A DNA stretch of 64,000 nt from Galeopsis tetrahit (lineage: Eukaryota > Streptophyta > Magnoliopsida > Lamiales > Lamiaceae): assembly GCA_963675135.1 (NCBI GenBank), contig OY776125.1:45848513-45912512 (forward strand). Direction: 5' to 3'. Within the stretch, counting starts at the first letter, position 1; the number at the start of each line of letters is the position of its first letter. Made by a program: the position numbers and the translations under genes. The notes beneath the pieces were generated by a model. The model did not search any database. It saw only the letters and a list, made by a program, of their open reading frames with translations, and had not been told where the DNA came from. Of this stretch, positions 22,701 through 32,390 are shown piece by piece.

Positions 22701-22984
22701 CTATGGATGTTCTATAGACGAGCTATCTACTCTTTGCTCGTGATTGGTGGTTGATATGCACCTCATCCCTCTATGCTGGGATTCACATGTGGGGTTGATT
22801 TGGAATGCATTTCTCCCTCACTCTCTAACCGGGGCGTTGTGGAACTGGATCTCCAGCCCCTGGACGAACCATCATCTTCTAGTCCTCCGCGCATCGTCCA
22901 TCTTTTACGAGGGGGCCGACCTTTATCCACATTATGGGAGGCCTCCTCCTTCTCTATCTGGTTTTCCTCGAACTCTTTCCTCTT

Positions 22985-23317
22985 CTACCCTCGAGAGCTT
23001 CGGGCAGCTCCGCAAATAATTTCTCGCAGATGTCCAGATCGGACCATCCCCTCGATCTCATCTCTCAAGTGATAGCAATAGTTCATGTCATGTCCATACT
23101 CATTATGGAAATGACAGAACTTATCGGATTTATCCTTTAAAGGCACTTTAGCTCTGCTATGGGGGAATTTCATCTCGGGATAATCTCCTACAGTCTCTAG
23201 AACCTCGGTAGGATCTAGCTTCAGAGGTGTGTATCTCTCAAATCTTCTTCGAAATTTTACCTTTTCCCCTCTAACACCTTCAGCATCTTCAGGTGGATTG
23301 GGATTGGATTTCTTCAT
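22985..23317 (-). pseudogene. gag: Tat-like Gag remnant
   Basis: 110 codons on the minus strand. The segment KFCHFHNEYGHDMNYCYHLRDE is followed by IEGMVRSGHL. This is the C-x2-H-like, Tat/Retand-lineage Gag zinc motif (family form CxFHxxxGHxTxxCxxLxxEIE). Just upstream, in a broken frame at 23330-23430, is EMYVDLEEMMEVLKE, the usual segment before the basic linker. The position 0.5-0.9 kb after the 5' LTR is right for gag. Everything after RSSRG is lost. Confidence 0.75.
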
Positions 23318-23825
23318 CTCATGCTCTTTCTTCTTCTCGGGGGAAGACTTTATCTTAATTCTTTCAACACCTCCATCATTTCTTCCAAATCAACATACAT
23401 CTCAGCTCTATGCACCAACTCATCGAGGGTCTACACAGGCTCCATCACTATAGTATTGACCAAATCTCCTTCTCTGAATTCGTTAACCCCTGCTCCCCTT
23501 CGACCAATCTCTACAGCTCGCGTCAGTACTTGAGCAAGTTGTTCCATGGTAAAAAGAATTAACTATGAACTCGTAAGGGGCGGTTGGACCCCATCCACCA
23601 GATTCTCCTCAGATCCCGGCATAGTGACACTAGCTAATATAATCAAGGGAACGTTTACCATCGTTTCACCATCATTTCCTGTTGGAATCATAGGGGAACA
23701 TGTACAACATGTTTGTATTTTTCAGCATTATCTTGTAATCGATACCATTCTCCTCAGCCATATTTAGTTATGGTGGAAACCAAATCACGGGTGATCAAAA
23801 TAAAAACCTCATGTCTTAACTCAAA

Positions 23826-23845
23826 CTTTCCATAGACGACGTCAT
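23826..23845 (-). other. Decayed primer-binding site
   Basis: On the minus strand, directly after the LTR end (GCAACA), the text is ATGACGTCGTCTATGGAAA. It looks like a decayed version of the TGGCGCCGTCTGTGGGAA PBS that I recall from plant gypsy elements, with changes mostly of the G-to-A and C-to-T kind. This supports the minus-strand reading of the outer element. Confidence 0.5.
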
Positions 23846-24850
23846 TGTTGCGTCCAAAATGAACGCGCAATGATAAATAATCAACTAACCTCGAATTAAT
23901 AATCAAGGGCTGGAAAAGAGCTGCAAGTTCCTTTTGCACGAGCTCTAGCACCTGCAAAGACACGCCAGAGAGATCTCCGTCGCAGGGACTCCGACACTCA
24001 AGTCAAAAAACCGGTGACCTCAAAGATAATATGGTCGGAGAACATTCACGAATATAATATAATACTCAATGTAATGCATGCACAAGTGCAGTGTGTGCTT
24101 TTTACTTAATTTCGTTAAAGCTCCCGTATCTCGAGAGTAATTCTGGTGTATTTCAGGTTATAGACGCGCACCGGAAGAGTTTCAGTAAACTTTTCGGTGA
24201 GTGTGTGTATCAGAGTCTTTATTATGTGTTTTCGTAATTGGTTATTAGAAATGATGCGTGTAAAGCATATAAAACATACATTTGGGGAAGGGTTATTCAC
24301 TTTCCCAATTCTCCCAACTACCCAGGAAGTGGGCTTGGGTCAAAGGCATATATGCCTCATTCATTTCGCCCAAGTTCCGGAAAAAGGGGGTCAGGTGCGA
24401 TATCTTCTTAAACCCCTTATCCACGTTGCGGAGTCAAAGCTTTGTGCGCAAGGCTCGCAGTTTGAATCTCGAGTACCTGGAGGTCCTCAAGCTCCTCTAG
24501 GTTTGAACTTCGAGAATTCAGGTTCAGGCTCAACAACCCACCTAAAAAGGTGGAAGACTTATGACCCATTCATCTCAGGGCCGATTCTCATCATCACCTA
24601 TTCCATTTATCTCAATCCTTATGGATTTGGGCCCAAACTTGGCCCAATCCAGTATCACAAAAGCCCATTATCAATATATCAATAACTATCAACATAATAA
24701 TAAAGATAAGTAAATGAATGATCACATCATTATATCAAAACCTCTTAAGATATAACTTATCTGGACTCCCCGTGTCATTATCTCATAGGACGACACATTT
24801 AGTCCACATCATCGGTAATTTGTCGCTATTACTAATGGAATACCAATGAT
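23846..24850 (-). repeat. 5' LTR of the Tat-like element
   Basis: Direct repeat of 4016-5030, starting TGTTGCGTCCAAAATGAACG on the plus strand. On the minus strand it would start with TGATGTGG near 24811 or slightly further out near 24845. The sequence after 24850 is unrelated to the other copy. Confidence 0.75.
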
Positions 24851-24965
24851 TTGTAGCTAGTTCACATATATTAATTGATAAATATGTAACTTATAAATAT
24901 TTTAAATTTAATTTTTTTAATTTGTAAATTATAAAAAAAATTACTTTATTTAAATTTTAAATTGT

Positions 24966-24977
24966 ACACACACAAAA

Positions 24978-25008
<31 letters not shown>
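24966..25008. repeat. (CA)n(TA)n(CA)n microsatellite
   Basis: ACACACACAAAAA, then about 12 TA units, then CACACA: a compound dinucleotide repeat. Confidence 0.85.
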
Positions 25009-25009
<1 letters not shown>

Positions 25010-25229
25010 TTTTTACTCATTTTTTAAAATTGATTTAATTAATTTCTTTCAAGTTTACTAAATGATAAATATTTAACTTTTATAAATTGTAAAAAAATAA
25101 ATAGATTACATTAATTTAATATTCCTCTTCATCTTATTTTCATTTTCATTATTTTTCTCATCCTCCTCACTATCGTTTTCAATTTCTATCGACTCTGGAT
25201 TAATTTACAATCGTCAAATCTAGAAATCG

Positions 25230-25535
25230 GCGATTTCAGTTTGATGCAAATAGTAACTGAAACCGAGCCGGTTCGACCGGTTTGGTGTTTTTTGTTTTTT
25301 TTAAATCAAAATTTTCACTCCGTTTTTTACCTTTTTTTTTTGTTTCACTCATTTTTTTTTTTTTAGAAAATTAACTAATAAAATTGAATATAAATATAAC
25401 ATAAGGTAAAAAAAACCCTAAAAAACGACAGTTTAGGTTTCAAAAATTTGGAACTGAAACCAAACCTTAATTTTAAGTTTACGCTTCGATAATTCAAACC
25501 GAAACCGGTCGGTTCTTATTTCAGTTTTGCACATG
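25230..25535. repeat. Non-autonomous element with CCGGTT-rich inverted ends
   Basis: The left part has AACTGAAACCGAGCCGG and TTCGACCGGTTT. The right part has ATTCAAACCGAAACCGG and TCGGTTCTTATTTCAG, approximately the inverse of the left. No ORF. Such CCGGTT/AACCGG-rich ends are common in plant hAT-derived repeats, but I found no target duplication. Confidence 0.4.
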
Positions 25536-26378
25536 TGAATATAAATATTAAAATCTCCCGCAAATGCCTTAGTTTGAGTTTCTATTTCTTCCGTTTGAAA
25601 GGGAGCTTCTATTATTAAAGTTTATATGTAAAACTTAGAATAGTATGCACAATAAATTATATTTTATTGGTCAGTACACAAAATGAAATGAAAACATCCT
25701 TTTAGTTGGAAAGAAATGAACATATCAAATGAGAATGATGGAAGAATTGATACTGCACAATAATATGCTAACATTGATGAGGTCAACTCTATTCGATATA
25801 GTAACCAAGTGGGTGTTTCAAGTCAATGATTTTAGCACTCAATGATAGTCCATATAAGTTGTACATCACACATAAATCTAATGTTTGCCCAACCCAAATA
25901 TAGAAGGGTCCTTACACTCAATACCTAAAAAACACTTTCGAACTTTGATTGCTATAAATTGATGTTTTTCCCTCCATAAACTGCCCTTTGCTTCATGACT
26001 TTATCAATAATACATGTTTATTATATGATTAATGGGCTTATGAAATCTCCAATTCAATCACATTTTGAAAGAGAATATGACTCATCAAATATCAAAGTGG
26101 ATTACCGTCATGTATACATGAGGGCAGATCCAGAATTTCGTTCGAATGAAAGTGAATTTTTTTAAATTATAAATGTTAGATGTTGTTTGATAGCTAAAAC
26201 TGATTAGATTGATATTAGAATAATATATAAACTGTACATTTTTAAAGTATATATATAATCTTAGTTATCAAACAGGTTCTTATTAAAAATAATTCCCCTG
26301 ACAAAAATTACAAACCAAGGAGGCAAAATGACAAAATCTTACAAATTTATTGCGTAAACAATTTTTTTACATATACGA

Positions 26379-26631
26379 TACTTCCTCTCAGAAAATCAAT
26401 TTTGCTACTTCCTTTTTTTGGTTTGTTCCAAATTAATTTTCGACTAAACATGAAAGTTCTCACAATTCTAACTTATTTACCCTCTATATATACCACTTTA
26501 TTTTTTTACATAATATGTTTACTTTGTCACTATAATAAAGTTGAAATGACCTCAATATCCTTAATTTAACACAATTTTTTTAGTTTTCATGTCCAAATTA
26601 GTGTATAAATTGGTTCGAGAAAGAGGGAGTA
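26379..26631. mobile_element. Stowaway-type MITE
   Basis: Starts TACTTCCTCTCAGAAAATC and ends AGAAAGAGGGAGTA. The inner parts (CCAAATTAATTTTCG against GTCCAAATTAGTGTAT) are inverted relatives. 253 bp, non-coding. Confidence 0.65.
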
Positions 26632-27514
26632 GAAATTTTTTAACTTTCAAGGAGGGTGACCGTTCTACGTATGTACGTCCTAAATTCGTCTTCAACACTC
26701 TATCTATGCAAGTTTACAAGTTTTAGGAGCGTGTGTTATGGTAGTTGACATTGGATGCAGTGAAAATCCTTCAAATGAAGTTTTACAATAGTACTGGTCC
26801 CAATTCTAATCTCTTTGATTCACATCCATCCCCATCATTGTTTTCTCTCTCCCTCAAAGATAGTTTTTTTTAATTTCTTATAAAACAAACAATATTTCTT
26901 CTGTAAGGAGATAGTTTGCACATGGGCTGTAACCTGTGCATAATAGTCAGTGTTGATTCCTTTCTACTTAAAGATAGAAGATTATAACAGCACTGAAAAT
27001 TAGATACTTCACTTAACTACTTTACCTACATGCTTCATCAAACATGCATGACAACTCCTGCAGTCCTAGCCGCAGCATTATATTCATTCATTTTTGCAGT
27101 TGACTCTTCGGATATATAATTTTAATCGCATCATTTCCAACATTTTAGACATATATGCATATATTAATCAGTGTCATGACCTTTCGTGTTATATTTTATT
27201 GAATCTATAACACGCGATATTAAAAGACGCTAATCATTTTTTGATATGATAAGTGTTAATAAATCAGATTGTGAAACACTAATTAAATTAAAACTGATAT
27301 GCCAAGATTAATGTATTATTATTGTGCAACGAAAATAGACATGCATGACATAATTTGGCAATCATAACGAAAGAGCCCTCTTTCTTCACAACAATTTAAG
27401 CAAGAATAAATACCCCTTAATTAAAAAAGAAAATCAAGAAACGCCTTTTAAACTAATCCTACACGAAAATTGACCCGTAACAAGTAGTCAATTTTCTTGT
27501 AGCTTAACTATCCG

Positions 27515-28159
27515 TTAAGCATCGGTGAGATGTTGCACATGACTCGGATATTGATACCCTTTCCCACCCACCGGAAAGTAGCTCCCGCTCGACATCGGCA
27601 CCGGAAAACCCATCCCCGCCGCTGCCGGCCTCGTCGCCGCCACCCGTTCGAGCGATTGAACCTGACTTTTCAAGAACTTGACATAATGTATGGCCTCATC
27701 CAACATCGAAGCCGTGTCCATTTTGGTCCCACCGGGGACCAATCTCTGCAAAATCCTTATCCTCTCACTTATCCTTTCCCGGCGGTGGCGCGCCGCCACG
27801 CTCTGAGGGTCCGTCGATATCTTCACGTTCCTCCTCTTCGGCGGCTTCACCGACTCCGGGTCGATATGGATCGGCTGCATGGCCGCGATCCGGAAAATCA
27901 TCTCCCGCATCGCGGCCATGGAATTACGCTTCTGCCCCTGGTGCAGGGGCAGAAGCGAAGGCGTCTCCTGGTGGATTCCACAGGAGAACGACATGGAGTG
28001 CGCGTATGCCTCGTTGTTGTTGTTGTTGTTACACGGGATGTTGAAATCCGTGGCCGGGATCTGATTGATCCCGGCGGAGAAATCGGGGAGCTTCTCCATT
28101 TGCATCAGCATCATTTCCATTTGATCTTCAGCTGAAGATTTCATGAAATCAATGTCCAT
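27515..28159 (-). CDS. HEC: HECATE1/2-like bHLH transcription factor
   Basis: 214 codons in one exon, as in Arabidopsis HEC1-HEC3. The bHLH domain is at residues 117-168 (DPQSVAARHRRERISER, then ILQRLVPGGTKMDTASM and LDEAIHYVKFLKSQV). It follows the HEC-specific block MAAMREMIFRIAAMQPIHID (81-100) and KPPKRRNV. Group VIIIb members have Ala where most bHLHs have the E-box-contacting Glu in the basic region, and AARHRRER here fits that. The N-terminus has the short HEC motif QMEKLPDF and a run of Asn (GTT repeat). HECs act in the nucleus, often as heterodimers with SPATULA, in carpel transmitting tissue and meristem control. The first ATG was chosen because a TATA box lies about 190 bp upstream. 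Confidence 0.93.
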   Translation of the reverse strand: MDIDFMKSSAEDQMEMMLMQMEKLPDFSAGINQIPATDFNIPCNNNNNNEAYAHSMSFSCGIHQETPSLLPLHQGQKRNSMAAMREMIFRIAAMQPIHIDPESVKPPKRRNVKISTDPQSVAARHRRERISERIRILQRLVPGGTKMDTASMLDEAIHYVKFLKSQVQSLERVAATRPAAAGMGFPVPMSSGSYFPVGGKGYQYPSHVQHLTDA

Positions 28160-28345
28160 ACTTATATATATATATTTTTGTACTAAAAATAGAATACTTT
28201 TTTTTAAAAAAAGTTGGGAATTAGAGAGTGAGAAAGGGAAAGGGGAAGAGTGGGAGTTTTATCAGAAAAATTGCAGAAGAAAATGTTGAGGGAATAAAAT
28301 AGTGATTGTTATCGGGAACAGGCTAAATTGAGGCAGTGGGAAAGG

Positions 28346-28354
28346 TATATATAA
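28346..28354 (-). promoter_or_regulatory. Probable TATA box of the HEC-like gene
   Basis: TTATATATA on the minus strand, about 190 bp upstream of the ATG. It is followed by a C/T-rich leader (CTTCCCCTTTCCCTTTCTC), as in many plant 5' UTRs. A second AT run, TATATATATA at 28161-28173, lies in the leader next to the ATG and is too close to serve as the TATA box. Confidence 0.5.
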
Positions 28355-28372
28355 CAAGTTGTACGTATTCAT

Positions 28373-28635
28373 TACTCCCCCTCTGTCGACCTAAAATTGT
28401 TTGCACACTTATCTTATTTGTCCGTTTCACCATTGTTTGCTCACTCATATAATGAAACTCTCTCATAAACTCCACCCTCACAATATTCACATATTTACAC
28501 AAAATGTCATTACTTTTACTCATCATCTTTTTACTTTATCCATATAACTTTACAAAATTACACTCATTACACTTTTTTTCTTAAAAAATGTATCTATTTT
28601 ATGGTGCAAACACTTGTGAGACCGAAAGATTATTT
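28373..28635. mobile_element. Stowaway-type MITE abutting the HEC promoter
   Basis: Colinear with the intact MITE at 47421-47695. Shared words include TTGTTTGCACACTTA, TTATTTGTCCGT, CACAATATTCACATATTTAC and ATAACTTTACAAAATTAC. The left end is TACTCCCCCTCTGTCG. The right end (GGTGCAAACACTTGTGAGACC) is more decayed. It begins 19 bp beyond the TATA box of the HEC-like gene. Confidence 0.85.
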
Positions 28636-28648
28636 TATTTATGTATAA

Positions 28649-28813
28649 TACTCTTTTCATTCTACTGTAAGTTTTCTCTATGATATTTTAATTAAAAAAT
28701 ATAATAAAATAATAAATGTAGTACTGATATAAAATATAAGTGATTCAATTGAAAGAAAAATAATAATATATTAAAAATAAAAGTAAAGTGAAAAACTTGA
28801 GATGAAGGGAGTA
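28649..28813. mobile_element. Short Stowaway-type MITE
   Basis: TACTCTTTTCATTCTACTG at the left, and AAACTTGAGATGAAGG then GAGTA at the right, are inverted relatives. 165 bp, AT-rich and non-coding. It lies almost back to back with the previous MITE. Confidence 0.65.
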
Positions 28814-31566
28814 ATAAATATTGTGAGGGTAGAAAATAGAAATGCTTTGTTTATACATCATCCTCATTTAAATTAAGATATCAATTATCACAAAGTTGGT
28901 GAACTTTTTCTTTTTCTTTTTTCCTTTTCTGGTAAATCTCTTTATTAATTTAAAGAGAAAATAATTCATGCAATCTTCTCAATGTGTCAGATATTCGGTT
29001 GTATATATGATTATTATATTGCTGTCTAGAAAAGCATCATCGAGCAAATTGATCAATATGTGTTTTTGATGCTAATATTATGTTATTAATATTGTATAAA
29101 ACTAGTTAAGAATATATATAAATTGGTTTTGCACACATTTCTTATTTCTTAGATGAGATAAAATTATTTTAAAATTGATTGTTGGACTAATTTGTAGATA
29201 TAATTTTAATAAGCTAAGTAGATATTAAATTTGCATATACCCAATTTAAACACTTAATTTGTGAAAAGAACATTATAGAAATTTCAATTAATTTAAAAGT
29301 CATTGATTTTCATGTCATATGACTCATATCCCCTTTTTTGGAACAAAAATTGTTTATAAGAAACAAGATTTCTTTTTTTAATTTTTGTACAGATGAGAAT
29401 TGGATTATCAATCTTATGAGAAGAGGCCACATATGTCACCTTAAAATAATTATGGGCCACTAATTCTAAATAATTCCATGATTGATCAAGTTATTAAATA
29501 AATAAAAAACAATAAACTTATTATTCAAATGAAACACGACATCAACTAATAAAAGGTGGTACGCTGAATTTAGCCGAAACGCCCAAAGCCCAAAGAATAT
29601 TTAATGATAGAATTATTCCATCACCAAACAATTTGCGCGCATGTAAAAAAAATCTTTATTACTGGCACATTTTCGTTTATTAAAATCGCAAGATTAATAT
29701 TCTCACATCGTCATTTTATTTATAATTTAAACCCTCCATAAATCAATACTCTGAAAAAATTAATAACCTCCCTAAATTAATAATTTTCTTCGATTTTGAC
29801 CTGAACCCCTTTAGTAAGTTAATAATATTTTTAAAGACTCTTATATAAATATATGATCGATCCCATCAACATCATAAATTAATAATTACCAAAAACTACA
29901 AAGATAACTAGAATAATTTAGTAAAACATGAATATATGTTATTGAAATTTAAATCAAACGAATTGCATATGTAATTTTTCTTACTGACATCCAAAAATCA
30001 TGTTGTGGCGTTCTCGAATTGCAATAAAATTAAGTTTATGAAAAGATTGTCGACCGATGCTTTTATTGCTTTCTTTTGCGTAATCGGTTCTAATGCTATT
30101 GTATGATTCCTAGATTTATCCTCTTTAGGGTTTTTTTTTTTTTTTTTATGGTATCGACAATTTCTTCTAAAACTTTGAACTTTCTAAACATGCTTCATTT
30201 TCACCGGGGAATCTAAGGAGGTGATAAAGAGAGTAAGCTAGAATTGGGGCACTGTAGCAATGGCAGAGATCTAATTCTACCAACTGTTTCAGGGTTGCCA
30301 TAAGTGCTTTAATTTGCTGGTGCACAAATTCATGAAATTAATAATTATTACTCCACAATATATATAATATAAAGATTTTGATGAGTGGAGAGTTTGATGC
30401 TTAAATTTTACTATCTTTTAAGAAGCCTAAAACCCCACCCCCACATGACAGGCGTCAGAACACAAACAAACCCTCCCAACCCCCAGGGGGAAAACGACCC
30501 CCTTACATTCCGGTGACGGTGCTTCTATTACTGCTTCCCTCTCATCTTTTATTTCCATCAATAAAATATTTTTAATTTATTGCTTCAAAAAAAAAATTTA
30601 TTTTACTTAAATTTTTATTTATTGAACATTAAAACAATAATCATTCATTAAGAATATTTTATACACTTCCAAAATAAAAGGAAATTATATTTTTAATTGT
30701 TAAATTAAATTTTTGACTCGTTAATTAAATTAGGTCAAAGTTAAAATTTTGGTTCAATTGCACTAAATTATGGTACGTATTGATGTTTTGAGAGTATATG
30801 AAAGAGAAAATCTACATTATGCCATTGTACATTAAAAAAATTTGGCTCATTTGCACTAAATTATGGTATTGATATTGTGTAACTTAACAAGAGACGTTCA
30901 TTTGGAAACCCGAGAAAATCTCAATTTTATTTTATTTTTTGTATTTTAAATCTACAACTAATACTATTTTTATTATACAAAAATTTATTGTTTTCGATCA
31001 TCTTTCTATGCTCGGTCAAAACATATTGTTTGATTGATTATTATTTGTTAAAAAATAAATACATATTCAAGTTGTATAAAAAATGGAAATTTGATCAATA
31101 TTTGTTCTCAAATCATATTATCAAATTTGGAAATTTGACTCTTTGGCTGAAGATTTGCTATTTCAATATTTTCTTTTGTTGTCAATCCATTTTTTTAATG
31201 CAATAATACGTCAATTTCTTTAATTTGACATTCATATTGCACGTATAAAATAAAATAAAATATAAATTTACGTATTTTTTTTTAAATTGCATTATATTCT
31301 GAATATACGTACGTATTCTCATAGTTATCAATATGTTTTTATTCTTTGTTTTGAAGAATTATCACACAATACATGCTTTGAATATTTTTAGGTAGAAACA
31401 ATAATTGAGAAACACAACTATGTTCTGGAAGGTTCACAAGGAAACTCGCCCCACCACACTCAAATAAATATTTAAAACAAATTAATTAAATGGCACACTA
31501 AACGAGGTGATCACATTAACTGTTTCATTGACCGACCTAATCACCAATTTACCGCACATCACCTAG
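28814..31566. other. AT-rich intergenic DNA upstream of the HEC-like gene
   Basis: No ORF above about 70 codons and no coding motif on either strand. Homopolymer runs (T19 near 30130) and AT-rich text dominate. A GC-richer patch at 30425-30535 (CCCCACCCCCACATGACAGG, CAACCCCCAGGGGG) stands out but is not explained. Distal regulatory sequence of the bHLH gene could lie here, but I cannot identify it. Confidence 0.5.
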
Positions 31567-32390
31567 TACAGGTTAATTTCGGTTCGGTTTAATTCAGTTT
31601 AGTTCGTAATATTAAAATTGAAATTTTAGAAAATGTAAAATTAAATTTGTAGTAAAACTATAAAATTATCGGCTCAGTTTAATTTGAACTGAAAAATCAT
31701 TTTTTTTAATGAACTTTCATTTTTTATTTGATGAGTTTTTTTTTTTAATTATTTATCCTGTGATAGTGCATTTAAGTAATTATTAATCCATAAACAACAC
31801 AATTATACTAGCATAATGCTAATATGAACTCAAATTATCCAATAATAAATCAACAATTCATTACACCCAAGTATAATACTCCTTCCGTCCCGAATAATTA
31901 TAACAATCTTGAGATTGCATATTTTTTAAGAAAAGGTAATAAGAAAAATATATAATAAGTAAAATTTTGAAGGATAGTTTTATAAACTTTTTTTATGTAT
32001 AAAGTAAAAGAAAAATATAGATGGAGCATAGAAAAGTATTGACATATGAATAAATATGTGTATATTTTGAGGAAGAAGTTTATGAAAATGTTTCTTTTTT
32101 GAAGTGTTCAAATTAATGTAGAACATCTCAATATAACAAGTGTTAATTTATGTGGAACGAATTCACAATCATTATAAATTCAATTTATTACGTTTAGGCA
32201 TTTATTAAATATTAAAATATTCTATATATAATTTCGATTTTTAATTCAAACTGATTTAGTTTTTCTCTTAAAACCGAATCGAAAATAGGACATCGAAATT
32301 TTATATTTTAAAACTAAAACCGAATTATTTAAGTAAAATTAAATCGAACCAAATATAATATTTTGATTCGGATTGATTTTTCATTTTGAC
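31567..32390. mobile_element. Non-autonomous element, family A copy 1
   Basis: Shares a colinear set of words with 36490-37012: ATCCTGTGATAGTGCATTTA, TAATTATTAATCCATAAAC, ATATGAACTCAAATTATC, TATATAATTTCGATT, AAAACCGAA and ACCGAATTATTTAA. The ends carry TTCGGTTCGGTTTAATTC at left and AAATCGAACCAAA at right, roughly inverted. There is no ORF. It is interrupted by a MITE at 31877-32161. Ends of this kind suggest a hAT-like derivative, but no target duplication was seen. Confidence 0.65.
31877..32161. mobile_element. Stowaway-type MITE nested in family A copy 1
   Basis: Starts TACTCCTTCCGTCCCGAAT and ends near TGTTAATTTATGTGGAACG, which inverts to CGTTCCACATAAATTAACA. The right terminus is decayed. 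Copy 2 of the host element lacks this sequence at the matching place. Confidence 0.6.

Larger units (their letters stand above)
4016..24850 (-). mobile_element. Decayed Tat-like Ty3/gypsy element (outer host of nest)
   Basis: Two direct repeats of about 1 kb (4016-5030 and 23846-24850) bracket this region. Read on the minus strand, the 23.8-24.85 kb copy is the 5' LTR. It is followed by a decayed primer-binding site and then a Gag with a zinc-knuckle-like motif at 22985-23317. The total span is 20.8 kb, of which 11.0 kb is a nested Athila element and 0.3 kb a MITE, so the original was about 9.5 kb. I see no reverse transcriptase or integrase domain in the remainder, so it may be a gag-only (LARD-like) derivative or too decayed to read. 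No clear target duplication was found. Confidence 0.65.
24851..27514. other. AT-rich intergenic DNA 3' of the bHLH gene
   Basis: No ORF of note. Contents seen: a TA/CA microsatellite (24966-25008), a palindromic CCGGTT-rich element (25230-25535), and a Stowaway-type MITE (26379-26631). The last ~300 bp upstream of 27515 would be the 3' flank of the minus-strand bHLH gene. Confidence 0.6.

Noticed and set aside
22744..23533. Plus-strand ORFs of 68-99 codons in this stretch
   Set aside because: They are shadows of the minus-strand Tat-like Gag, whose zinc-knuckle-like motif is on the other strand.
27530..28135. 201-codon plus-strand ORF at the bHLH locus
   Set aside because: It is the antisense shadow of the GC-rich HECATE-like coding region and has an Arg/His-rich composition.
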